Shown: piece by piece, positions 1-7,955 of the stretch
Layout of the letters: the number at the start of each line of letters is the position of its first letter
How positions within the stretch are numbered: the stretch's first letter is position 1
Source of the DNA: Pandoraea oxalativorans
Lineage (GTDB): Bacteria > Pseudomonadota > Gammaproteobacteria > Burkholderiales > Burkholderiaceae
Direction: 5' to 3'
Length of the DNA: 64,000 bases
Assembly (NCBI RefSeq): GCF_000972785.3
Contig: NZ_CP011253.3
Span: 2,232,001 to 2,296,000, forward strand
Made by a program: the position numbers and the translations under genes
The notes under the pieces: generated by a model
Databases searched by the model: none
Seen by the model: only the letters and a program-made list of their open reading frames with translations
What the model was told of the DNA's origin: nothing

Positions 1-18
1 TGACGGCCTTCGCTGGCG

Positions 19-981
19 TTAGTGCACCGGGTACGTGGCGACGGCGGTTGCCGCGGGCTGAGCGCCCGCGCTGGCCGCCTGCCGACGCCATGCCCCCGGC
101 TGGATGCCGATCACACGTTTGAAAGCCTGTGCAAAGGCCGACTCCGACTGGTAACCCACCTGCTCGGCCGCCTCCGGCAAAGAGACGCCCGCGCGTAGGA
201 GTGCAGCCGCCGTCTTCATTCGGACCAACGTTACGAAGTGCGCTGGCGGCTGTCCGCCAACCTCCGCAAATTGCTTGCAGAATCGCGCGCGCGACATGTG
301 CACGAAGTCCGCCATGCTGTCCGTCGTCCAACGCTCGCCCGGGGACTCGATAATCGCCGCCGCCAGTCGGCCGAAGGCGTCGCGGCGCATTAAACGCCAC
401 ATCCCTGGGGCAACGTCCTCTGCGTGTACCGCTTCGCGCAATGCGTAGTAGAAGAGCAGGTCGGTGAGACGGGCGAGTAGTGGGGAGGGCGTGTCGCCAG
501 GGCGGCGTGCTTCTGCCTGGATTAACGCGAAAACCTGCGTCATGCCGTCGAGTCGACCGCTCGCGTGACGCGCAATGATCGGGTTCGGCAGCAAGCCAAG
601 TACCAGCATGTCGAGATCGGTGCGGAATTCGAAGAAGCCGCAAGCGAGGGCAACAGAAGATCTGGAGGCTGATCGGATGGGTTCGTGCGGCGCAGGCGGT
701 AGCGGCGTCATCTTGCCTAATCTGACGCTCAGGTCCGCCGGAGGTGTCGCGGATGGCGTCAACGCGTGAGGAACGTCAGAAAGCAGGAAAACAGCATCCC
801 CCGCACTCAACTCGGTCGTGCTTGCCTCGCGGCCCCCGTCGGCACCCACGTGCAAATAACACCCGCCATCCAGCACCACATGGAAACTCGCCCGCTGATG
901 CCCACCCGTCGACGCCTGATACACGCCACAGTACTCACCCACATGGAACAGCGTGCTCTTTAATTCCAACCCCGCCAGCAA
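19..981 (-). CDS. AraC-family regulator, 5' end probably lost
   Basis: DNA-binding transcription factor. The N-terminal half (about residues 10-120) looks like the cupin_6 ligand domain of AraC regulators, with an FHVVLDGGCYLHV strand and a GDAVFLLSDVPHAL strand. The C-terminal 100 residues are a double helix-turn-helix (FCKQFAEVGGQPPAHFV followed by AAEQVGYQSESAFAQAFKR). The only usable initiator in frame is TTG at 981, without a ribosome binding site. Family-like codons (encoding ASETDRVADWL) continue upstream for 11 residues to an in-frame TAA at 1015-1017, about 10 bp from the left end of the IS256-type element. The natural start has therefore probably been removed by that insertion, and the gene may be silent or driven from the IS. 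Target genes unknown. Confidence 0.8.
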   Translation of the reverse strand: MLAGLELKSTLFHVGEYCGVYQASTGGHQRASFHVVLDGGCYLHVGADGGREASTTELSAGDAVFLLSDVPHALTPSATPPADLSVRLGKMTPLPPAPHEPIRSASRSSVALACGFFEFRTDLDMLVLGLLPNPIIARHASGRLDGMTQVFALIQAEARRPGDTPSPLLARLTDLLFYYALREAVHAEDVAPGMWRLMRRDAFGRLAAAIIESPGERWTTDSMADFVHMSRARFCKQFAEVGGQPPAHFVTLVRMKTAAALLRAGVSLPEAAEQVGYQSESAFAQAFKRVIGIQPGAWRRQAASAGAQPAATAVATYPVH

Positions 982-1027
982 CCAGTCGGCAACGCGGTCG
1001 GTCTCGCTCGCGAGTTAAAGTCAAATC

Positions 1028-2426
1028 TGGTGTACGGGGCGTGAGCAAGATTAGGCGGCCAGGGGCTGCTGAGCCGGTGTGCTGTCGGTCACCGGCTCTC
1101 CATCCTTGAACGTCATCCCGTCAAGCATCGTCGCGATCTTTTCGGGGGCGCGGATGCGCCGCCACGAGTCTTCGGCCGACTCGATCAGCTTGAATGCCAG
1201 GCCGAGGAACGTCGCGCGCGAGACGCAGTTACGCGTGCGCTTGGTGCGGTGACGCACCGTCGCGAAGGTCGATTCAATCGGATTCGTCGTGCGCAGATGC
1301 TGCCAGTGTTCGGCCGGGAAATCGTAAAATGCCAGCAGCTCGTCGCGATCTTGCGTCAGCTTTTCGACCACCTTCGGATACTTTGCCGAGTGGGTATCAA
1401 CGAAGTGATTGAAGGCAACCAGCGCTTCGGCACGCGTGGCGGCCATCCAAATGTCCTGCATCGCCTTTTTGGCGCGGGCCTGCTGCGATTTCGGCAGCGC
1501 GTTGAGCACGTTGCCCATCTTGTGGAACCAGCAGCGCTGATGCTTGGTCTGCGGGAACACTTCTTCCATCGCTGCCCAGAATCCCATCGCACCATCTCCG
1601 CAAGCCAGCAGCGGCCCTGACTGCAGACCGCGCTTTTTCAGATCGAGCAGCAGTTCGGCCCACGACGCCTTCGATTCCCGATACCCGTCACTGATCGCCA
1701 CACGCTCTTTCGTTCCGTCCGGTTTGACACCAATGATCACCAACAGGCACTGGCCGTCGGAATCGTCGCTGCGCACGCCGGTGTGAATGCCGTCAGCCCA
1801 CCAGTACACCCAGCGCGCCAACGACAACTCACGCTGATTCCACTGAGCATGCTCATCGGCCCATTGCGCCTTCAGACGACTCACCACATTTGGCGACAGG
1901 CCGCTGACCTGGCCGCCCAGCATGATGCCCATGGCTTCGCTCATGTCGCCCGTCGAGATGCCTCGCAGGTACAGCCACGGTAGTGCGGCCGACACGCGTG
2001 CGGATTTGCGAACGTACGGCGGCACGACCGCCGAATTGAAGCGGATGCCCGAACCCGAGCGATCACGCACCTTCGGTACCCGAACCGGCACCGGACCGAT
2101 GGCCGTGACGACTTCGCGCTCTGGTAGGTAGCCGTTGCGCACCACGGCACGCCGACCGTCGATCGACCTCACGTTGCTGTACTGTTCAAGCATGCTCGCC
2201 AGTTCCGCTTCGACTGCCTGCTCGATGATCTGCCGCGCGCCTTGCTGGATCAGTTCATCGAGCGCGCTCTTCGTTTGTGCTTTTCTGCCGTTCGTTTCTT
2301 TCATAATCTTCTTCATGGTGGTCGGGGCCGGCTCGCGCCGGCTTTGCTCGGTGTGCCTTCGACAAGCAACATTCTCAGCTAAACCGCCACCGCCTTCTCA
2401 TATTTCCCAAAGCACCCCGTACACCA
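1028..2426 (-). mobile_element. IS256-family insertion sequence
   Basis: The boundaries are set by a 12-bp inverted repeat, TGGTGTACGGGG at 1028-1039 and its complement at 2415-2426, flanking a single transposase gene. About 1.4 kb, normal for IS256. I see no 8-9 bp target duplication (the flanks differ), so the element is old, has recombined, or its exact tips lie a few bases away. It lies directly 5' of the AraC gene and touches the IS110-type element on its right. Confidence 0.75.
1051..2316 (-). CDS. IS256-family transposase
   Basis: DDE transposase of the mutator/IS256 group, 421 residues, full family length. The triad is visible: D175 in WWADGIH, D241 in LACGDGAMGFW and E348 in TTNPIESTF. 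The conserved RCWFHK block with Cys/His lies at 261-266. Reading frame intact, so the element could be mobile. The N-terminal ATG is at 2314-2316, close to the right inverted repeat. The gene runs toward the AraC regulator, so read-through could transcribe it. Confidence 0.95.
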   Translation of the reverse strand: MKKIMKETNGRKAQTKSALDELIQQGARQIIEQAVEAELASMLEQYSNVRSIDGRRAVVRNGYLPEREVVTAIGPVPVRVPKVRDRSGSGIRFNSAVVPPYVRKSARVSAALPWLYLRGISTGDMSEAMGIMLGGQVSGLSPNVVSRLKAQWADEHAQWNQRELSLARWVYWWADGIHTGVRSDDSDGQCLLVIIGVKPDGTKERVAISDGYRESKASWAELLLDLKKRGLQSGPLLACGDGAMGFWAAMEEVFPQTKHQRCWFHKMGNVLNALPKSQQARAKKAMQDIWMAATRAEALVAFNHFVDTHSAKYPKVVEKLTQDRDELLAFYDFPAEHWQHLRTTNPIESTFATVRHRTKRTRNCVSRATFLGLAFKLIESAEDSWRRIRAPEKIATMLDGMTFKDGEPVTDSTPAQQPLAA

Positions 2427-2429
2427 TGC

Positions 2430-3822
2430 ATGGACGCCCCCGGCTTGCCAAGCTCTCATTTGTAACGGAGGGCAGGTAATGATTGCGGCCATGCATCCGG
2501 ACTTCGATGTCCCGGCGCGAGGCCGGCGGTCCCTGATGGAATTCGCTGGCCGGACTCTCATCAGATTCGCGTGCTGGTGCGCACGTTGGTGTACTCAGAG
2601 TTTCCCGGCCACGGTCTGACCTGTCTCGCCATCACGTCATGATCGCCTGAGCAATCGGAAGTAGGCTACCTGCTGGTAGTTACGGGTTGGGCATGCGGCG
2701 GACAGTTAAACAGTCGCTGCAGGCGCGTGGTAATCAGGGTGAAACTCACGGCCGTGGACCAGTAGCGCCCAGACGATCCGCGCGTTCTTGTTCGCGAGTG
2801 CGACGGCGGCGACATTTGCGTTTCGCCGCTGCAGCAAGCCATGTAGCCAGCCGCTTTTGCATTCCTTGCGTTTGGCAACCTGCAGAAGGGAACGCGCACC
2901 GTGGATCAACAATGTTCGCAAATACACGTCACCTCGCTTGCTGATGCCCAGCAGCACGTTCTTGCCGCCGCTCGAGTTTTGCCGGGGTACCAGACCGAGC
3001 CACGCCGCAAGTTGTCGGGCGCTACTGAAGCTCTTTGCGTCGCCGACAGACGCAACGAGCGCGCTCGCGGTAAGGGGCCCGATGCCCGGGACGCGCGCGA
3101 GCCGTCGACTCCTTTCGTCACTACGGTGCCAGGCCTGAATCTGCGCCTCGAGCTCCTTGACCTGTCGGTCAAGCTCCTTCAGTTGGTCCATGAGGCGCTG
3201 GATGAGCAATCGAAACGAGCCAGTCAGTTCGTTCTCCGCATCTTCGATCAGTTCAGGAACCTGACGCTCGAGATGCCCGATTCCCTTGGGAGCAACGATC
3301 CCGAATTCGGCGAGCAGTCCACGGATCTGGTTGGCCTGCGCGGTGCGCGCCCGCACGAAACCCTGGCGTACGCGATGCAGCGACAACACCGATTGCTGCT
3401 CAACGGTCTTGACCGGCACGAAACGCATGTTCGGCCGTGCGACTGCCTCGCAAATCGCCTCGGCATCCGCCGCGTCATTCTTGTTTGTCTTGACGTACGG
3501 TTTGACGAACTGCGGTGCGATCAGTCGTACCGTATGCCCCATGGCCTGCAGCTTGCGAGCCCAGTAGTGCGCGCTGGCGCATGCCTCCATTCCGATCACG
3601 CAGGTGGGGAGGTTGGCGAAGAACTCCGCAACATGATTCCGCTTGAGCACTTTCTTCAGCACCGTTCGGCCATGCTCATTTACACCATGGACGGCAAAAA
3701 CGTTCTTCGCCAGATCGATGCCAACTGTCGTAATCTTCATGATGGGCGCTCCCCTCGGTCAGGTGGTTGCTTCGACACTTCCACTTTGGCACATTGATGC
3801 CGCTTCGGGTGGGGGCGTCCAT
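2430..3822 (-). mobile_element. IS110-family (IS1111 group) insertion sequence
   Basis: A 12-bp inverted repeat, ATGGACGCCCCC at 2430-2441 and its complement at 3811-3822, brackets one transposase. Subterminal repeats of this size are a hallmark of the IS1111 subgroup, so the true tips are probably a few bases outside these coordinates. Length about 1.4 kb is normal. The left repeat starts only 4 bp from the inner IS256-type terminal repeat ending at 2426. The stretch 2317-2705 between the two transposase genes holds only IS ends and no gene. Confidence 0.75.
2706..3740 (-). CDS. IS110-family (IS1111 group) transposase
   Basis: DEDD transposase, 344 residues, intact. Acidic residues are visible in GIDLAKN (D9), GMEACASAHYWAR (E52) and NKNDAADAEAI (D89, D92). 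The C-terminal Transposase_20 region carries VPGIGPLTASAL and the NSSGGK motif with the candidate catalytic serine. A coiled segment near 180-200 (RLMDQLKELDRQVKELEAQ) separates the two halves, as in the family. ATG at 3738-3740. Nothing suggests inactivation. Confidence 0.95.
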   Translation of the reverse strand: MKITTVGIDLAKNVFAVHGVNEHGRTVLKKVLKRNHVAEFFANLPTCVIGMEACASAHYWARKLQAMGHTVRLIAPQFVKPYVKTNKNDAADAEAICEAVARPNMRFVPVKTVEQQSVLSLHRVRQGFVRARTAQANQIRGLLAEFGIVAPKGIGHLERQVPELIEDAENELTGSFRLLIQRLMDQLKELDRQVKELEAQIQAWHRSDERSRRLARVPGIGPLTASALVASVGDAKSFSSARQLAAWLGLVPRQNSSGGKNVLLGISKRGDVYLRTLLIHGARSLLQVAKRKECKSGWLHGLLQRRNANVAAVALANKNARIVWALLVHGREFHPDYHAPAATV

Positions 3823-4106
3823 CCCATTAGATTCGACAATAGCTCCTCGCTCGCTCCCAACACCTCTTGCAACATAACCCGCTCCACGCTGTCATGCCCC
3901 CAACGGCAAAACAATCATCCTCCCCACCGACATTCCCACAGACAACTATTTTTTCGTTGGATGCTTATTACTGCAGGGGGATTGGGGGGGCGAAGGGCGA
4001 GTGGCGGCGGGCGATTGTGCCGGTGGGCAAGGGGGCGCGATTGGATGTGCCGGAAAAAACAAACCAGCGATGCGGCCTTGTATCTGCGGTGGGGGCGCTT
4101 TTTCTA
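3823..4106. other. Non-coding stretch between IS end and tRNA repeat
   Basis: About 280 bp right of the IS110-type element with no convincing gene, RNA or repeat. It joins the 345-bp tRNA-Leu repeat that starts at 4107. Composition is uneven, with runs of G near 3976-4035. Confidence 0.5.
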
Positions 4107-4154
4107 AAACCGTCGATAAGGCTTTGCTTCAGCAGTGCCCCTTCATTCCCGTAC

Positions 4155-4256
4155 GGCGCCCCCGGCGCCGAGAGGACTCGGTCACGTTCCGCGACCCCGG
4201 CATCGCTTGCAAGCGATGCCTTTCGAGTCCCCACGCAATGTGCACTGGCACATTGC
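4155..4256. other. Array of five consecutive hairpins, copy 1
   Basis: Five inverted repeats stand almost back to back: GGCGCC/GGCGCC at 4155-4169; GAG/CTC at 4170-4179; GGTC/GACC at 4180-4196; a perfect 22-bp palindrome with core GCTTGCAAGC at 4199-4220; and GCAATGTGC/GCACATTGC at 4235-4256. None is followed by a T-run, so they are not simple terminators. The array lies just beyond the tRNA-Leu terminator and is identical in copy 2 (7427-7528). Function unknown: structured RNA, recombination site or repetitive element are all possible. Confidence 0.65.
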
Positions 4257-4272
4257 TTTCTGGGCAAGTATG

Positions 4273-4308
4273 AAAAAAGCCGATGATCTCTCGATCATCG
4301 GCTTTTTT
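4273..4308 (-). terminator. Intrinsic terminator of tRNA-Leu copy 1
   Basis: Perfect stem GCCGATGAT/ATCATCGGC with CTCTCG loop, flanked by A6 on one side and T6 on the other. It starts about 10 bp past the CCA end of the minus-strand tRNA gene and would work in either direction. Confidence 0.85.
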
Positions 4309-4317
4309 GTATTTTTT

Positions 4318-4402
<85 letters not shown>

Positions 4403-4444
4403 CCCGTCAGCTCGCTTACTGCGTGCTCGCTGCGAAGAAGTGAG

Positions 4445-4473
4445 ATTATGCCGAGGGTGTTACATACTGTCAA
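4445..4473 (-). promoter_or_regulatory. Promoter of tRNA-Leu copy 1
   Basis: On the minus strand TTGACA (4468-4473), a 17-bp spacer and CATAAT (4445-4450), a near-consensus sigma-70 promoter about 43 bp upstream of the mature tRNA. Spacer sequence differs from copy 2 while both hexamers and the spacing are the same. Confidence 0.85.
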
Positions 4474-4555
4474 TATCTGGGAGCCAAAAAATTCAAAAAA
4501 ACTTTCACGTACCCCCAAACACCCCCAGCCACCCCCCACTCACTCCAAAAACACC

Positions 4556-5470
4556 TCAAGCCGCCCGCCCCATATGCTCCGCACGAATCATGTCGATCAG
4601 ATGCCGTAAGCCCGGCAACGTCTGACGCCGACTCGGGTAATACATCGATAACGGCGGCCCATCCACCGCCCATTCCGTCAACACCGCCTCCAACGTGCCA
4701 TTCGCCAACTCGGCCGCCACGTTGCGCTCCAACACATATCCCAAACCCAACCCGCCCAGGGCCGCCGAAATCACGCCGTCACTCTCGTTGATGCTCAACG
4801 CCCCCGGCACATCCAATTCCACAGCCGTCGACCCATTGCCCAACTCCCACTTGTACAAGGTGTTATCGCCCAGTCGCATCCGGATGCAATTGTGCGACAT
4901 CAAATCCTGCGGCACCTTCGGTCGACCATGACGCGCAATGTACGCCGGCGAACCCACCACGATCCACTTCAATGCCGGCGTCAACGGCGTCGCAATCATG
5001 TCGCCAGGCACCGTGTCGCCGTAGCGCATCCCGGCATCGAACCCCTCCGCCACAATGTCCAGCATCCGGTCGTCCACCGTGACATCCAGCTCGATGTCCG
5101 GATAAGACGCAACAAAGCGGGGCAGGATAGGGTCCAGCAACAACCGCGCCGCATCGCGTGGCACGTTCAGACGCAACCGGCCCGCTGGCGATGCACGATA
5201 TCGGTCCAACGCACCTATCGCCGAGGCAATCTGCTCAAGACCCTGCTCCAATTCCTTCGCCAATGCCGATCCCGCCGCCGTCGGCGACACGGAACGACTC
5301 GTGCGATTCAATAACTTCACGCCCAGACGCGCCTCGAGATTGCGCATCGCATGACTCAAGGCAGAGGTCGTCACGCCCAACTCAGTGGCGGCCTCCCGGA
5401 AACTCTGCCAGCGGCAGATGGTGACAAACACGTTCAAATCGGCAAGCTCGCCGCGAGTGAAGGCAGGCAT
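4556..5470 (-). CDS. LysR-family transcriptional regulator
   Basis: 304-residue LysR regulator. Winged HTH at about 10-65 (FVTICRWQSFREAATELGV, TTSALSHAMRNLEARLG), then a periplasmic-binding-like effector domain (GRLRLNVPRDAARLLL through GLGLGYVLERNVA). Start at ATG 5470 gives the normal MPAFTRGELADLNVF N-terminus; the frame stays open another 28 codons upstream, but that stretch is not family-like. First gene of the cassette between the two tRNA-Leu copies. Likely controls a nearby reductase-type gene such as the SDR, by analogy with CrgA/DmlR-type regulators; target not shown by sequence. Confidence 0.9.
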   Translation of the reverse strand: MPAFTRGELADLNVFVTICRWQSFREAATELGVTTSALSHAMRNLEARLGVKLLNRTSRSVSPTAAGSALAKELEQGLEQIASAIGALDRYRASPAGRLRLNVPRDAARLLLDPILPRFVASYPDIELDVTVDDRMLDIVAEGFDAGMRYGDTVPGDMIATPLTPALKWIVVGSPAYIARHGRPKVPQDLMSHNCIRMRLGDNTLYKWELGNGSTAVELDVPGALSINESDGVISAALGGLGLGYVLERNVAAELANGTLEAVLTEWAVDGPPLSMYYPSRRQTLPGLRHLIDMIRAEHMGRAA

Positions 5471-5714
5471 GTATTTCCCAACAAGTATCAAGCAACAAAA
5501 ACCAAAAACACCCGACAAGCGCAACGAATTAAGTGTCCGTTGAACAATATTCAATTTTTTATGAGGTAAATTCTACAGATTTCCCTATGCTCTGGAACGA
5601 CGCCATAGCCGTCGTGACGGAAACGCTACACATTCTCACTACGCTTTGGCTCGGGTGTTTCGTTGTGCAGCACGGACGGTGCGGGCGGCGTCGATCGGTG
5701 AGGGTCGGGCACGC

Positions 5715-5751
5715 AAAAAGGGCGATCCGCTGGGAATCGCCCTTGTTTTTT
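5715..5751. terminator. Bidirectional intrinsic terminator
   Basis: Stem AAGGGCGAT (5718-5726) / ATCGCCCTT (5736-5744) with A-run and T-run on the two sides. Sits 20 bp past the stop of the minus-strand SDR gene, which it most likely ends. Confidence 0.8.
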
Positions 5752-5771
5752 AGCGCGGAATGGACGACGGA

Positions 5772-6380
5772 TTAAGCGTCCACGAAAATGACCTGTCCCG
5801 TGATAAAGCTGTCGACGCACCGCTCGAATGCCTTGCCAACCAGCGCCCCAGGCACCGGCTGATAACCCGGCATCATCTCGCCATAAACCGACCAGGCCTC
5901 TTCGATGACCGTCGGATTGACGGCGTTAATGCGAATGCCACGCGGTAATTCGTACGCGACACATTTCACGAACGTATCGATCGCGCCGCTCGTCGTGGCG
6001 TCCGCAATACCCTCGGGCATCGGCTTGACGTTCAAAATGCCCGAAATCAAGGTGAACGAACCGCCATCTTCGATATGGTCGAGACCGACTTTTACGATGT
6101 TCATCTGGCCGACAAGCTTGCCCTGAATGGTGGCTTCCCATTGCTCATCGGTCATCGACGTGAAAGGCGCGTACTCGCAATGCCCTGCGGCACTGACCAC
6201 CGCATCGAATTTACCCACCGATTCGAACAGGGCGCGCAATGATGCCTTGTCCGTCGTGTCGACGCGATAATCGCAACCCTCGCCAGAACGGCTGGCCGTG
6301 ATCACCCGATGATTCCCAAGCCCCTTCATCGCCGCCTGACCGATCTTGCCGCTGGCGCCTATGACGATGACAGTTTTCAT
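5772..6380 (-). CDS. Atypical short-chain dehydrogenase lacking catalytic Tyr/Lys
   Basis: 202-residue Rossmann protein of the SDR superfamily. Nucleotide-binding GASGKIG lies at 8-14, VVSAAG at 61-66 and NPTVI at 155-159. The active-site Ser is present (S113 in LISGIL), but the YxxxK motif that should follow about 13 residues later is replaced by ADATTSG (127-132), with neither Tyr nor Lys. This matches the short Lin1944-like SDR subgroup, known for a normal cofactor site but absent active-site residues and of undetermined function. Divergent from the LysR gene at 6479 with a 98-bp shared promoter region, which suggests regulation by it. Reductase activity doubtful. Confidence 0.85.
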   Translation of the reverse strand: MKTVIVIGASGKIGQAAMKGLGNHRVITASRSGEGCDYRVDTTDKASLRALFESVGKFDAVVSAAGHCEYAPFTSMTDEQWEATIQGKLVGQMNIVKVGLDHIEDGGSFTLISGILNVKPMPEGIADATTSGAIDTFVKCVAYELPRGIRINAVNPTVIEEAWSVYGEMMPGYQPVPGALVGKAFERCVDSFITGQVIFVDA

Positions 6381-6478
6381 TTCTGCTTACCTCGTTTTTT
6401 GAAGATGAGGTGGCATGTTAAAAATGGCAGACACCCGCGTAAATCAAACGCCGGTTGTATCCGTTACAAGGACTCGTT

Positions 6479-7360
6479 GTGCACAGTATCGACCTCAAAC
6501 ATATGCGCGTTTTCTTGCGACTGGTGCGCGAGAAAAGTGCTTCCAGAGTTGCTGCGGAAATGGGAATGTCGCAGCAAGCGATTAGCGGATATTTGAAAAG
6601 GCTTCGAGAGGCGCTGCCGCATGAGATCTTTCTTCGGCATAGTACTGGGATTGAACCCACGGACTTCGCGCTGGATATTGCCAGGAAGTTTGAGCGGATT
6701 CTTTCGGATGTGGATGACGTGGTGCTGGCGGATTTCGATCCGACGAGGCTGGAAAGATGTGTTGGGATGGTTGCGAATGAATACGCGCAACTTTCCATAT
6801 TGCCGAGGTTTATCGCGAAGATCCGGGCGAGGGCGCCAAAGGTTTCAGTGCGTGTAATGGATTTTTGCCAGGAAACGCATGCGCAACAACTTGAGCGCGG
6901 CGATGCGGATATTGCCGTTGGGTTCGCTAAGTTTTTTGATGATTCGCTAGCGCGGATTTCTCTCAACGATGAGCAGTACTGTTGCGTGGTCGGGGAAAGG
7001 TCCGGGATCGCTGATGGGCTTCGTAATATTGCCGATGTCGCACTGTTTCCTCGCGTGGATTTTGCCGACAGCGCAAGTTATTCGCAGGACGCCATCTCGC
7101 AATTTCTTGCCGCGCATGACGCGCTCATCCCTCCCGTCGCAACGCTCGCTTGCTATACCTCGCTTAAGCCGTTTCTCGAATTTAACGACGTGGTCGCGTT
7201 TGTACCCTCAGCCATCGCCAACGCGTTTCAGTTGACACGGCTACCGCTGGACTTGATGCCGGAGACGTTTACTACCGCCGTCGGCTGGCACCGCAAACGC
7301 TCAGGGAACCCGCTAGGCATCTGGCTGCGGGGAGTGCTGAAAGAGCAGGTGGAAGAGTAG
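6479..7360 (+). CDS. LysR-family transcriptional regulator
   Basis: 293-residue LysR regulator with HTH at about 5-60 (MRVFLRLVREKSASRVAAEMG, SQQAISGYLKRLREALP) and an effector-binding domain. GTG at 6479 is chosen because AAGGA lies 7 bp upstream and it gives a family-like N-terminus; a TTG at 6455 is a weaker alternative. It is divergent from the SDR gene, the classical LysR arrangement, so likely its activator. Lower GC and more AT-rich codons than the core genes nearby. The gene ends 19 bp before the second 345-bp repeat. Confidence 0.9.
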   Translation: MHSIDLKHMRVFLRLVREKSASRVAAEMGMSQQAISGYLKRLREALPHEIFLRHSTGIEPTDFALDIARKFERILSDVDDVVLADFDPTRLERCVGMVANEYAQLSILPRFIAKIRARAPKVSVRVMDFCQETHAQQLERGDADIAVGFAKFFDDSLARISLNDEQYCCVVGERSGIADGLRNIADVALFPRVDFADSASYSQDAISQFLAAHDALIPPVATLACYTSLKPFLEFNDVVAFVPSAIANAFQLTRLPLDLMPETFTTAVGWHRKRSGNPLGIWLRGVLKEQVEE

Positions 7361-7426
7361 GGGGGGGCGGAAAAAGCGAAACCGTCGATGAGGCTTTGCT
7401 TCGGCGGTACCGCTTCATTCCCGTAC

Positions 7427-7528
7427 GGCGCCCCCGGCGCCGAGAGGACTCGGTCACGTTCCGCGACCCCGGCATCGCTTGCAAGCGATGCCTTTCGAGT
7501 CCCCACGCAATGTGCACTGGCACATTGC
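7427..7528. other. Array of five consecutive hairpins, copy 2
   Basis: Identical to 4155-4256: same five inverted repeats, including the perfect 22-bp palindrome at 7471-7492 and the 9-bp stem at 7507-7528. Unchanged while the 40 bp immediately to its left have diverged between copies. Confidence 0.65.
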
Positions 7529-7544
7529 TTTCTGGGCAAGTATG

Positions 7545-7580
7545 AAAAAAGCCGATGATCTCTCGATCATCGGCTTTTTT
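7545..7580 (-). terminator. Intrinsic terminator of tRNA-Leu copy 2
   Basis: Same hairpin as at 4273-4308, with one more T in the following run. Lies about 10 bp past the 3' end of the tRNA gene. Confidence 0.85.
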
Positions 7581-7590
7581 TGTGTTTTTT

Positions 7591-7675
<85 letters not shown>

Positions 7676-7717
7676 CCCGTCAGCTCGCTTATTACTTGCT
7701 CGCTGCGAAGAAGTGAG

Positions 7718-7746
7718 ATTATGCGGATGCGACGCGGGAGTGTCAA
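7718..7746 (-). promoter_or_regulatory. Promoter of tRNA-Leu copy 2
   Basis: TTGACA (7741-7746 complement), 17-bp spacer, CATAAT (7718-7723 complement). Same hexamers and spacing as copy 1 with a different spacer, so both tRNA genes look independently expressed. Confidence 0.85.
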
Positions 7747-7955
7747 CACTTTCGGACAAAAAGTTTTCGTTTCTCTCACCCACCTCCACCATCACGCTCA
7801 AATTCCGCACAGGTGGCAGTTTTCGTGAGGTTTGCCGTATGATTGTCCCTGACTGTAAGACGCCGCTATGCGCGCATCCTTACAACCCCACGGACCGTCG
7901 GGCGCATGGTGCGCCACTCGGCCGGACTCAACCGGCACAGTAACGCTACCGACCT

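Noticed and set aside
3968..4267. Small frames inside the tRNA repeats (also near 7228-7539) beginning MPRKQCASAHCVG
   Set aside because: They are translations of the hairpin array, identical in both repeats only because the DNA is; no ribosome binding site.
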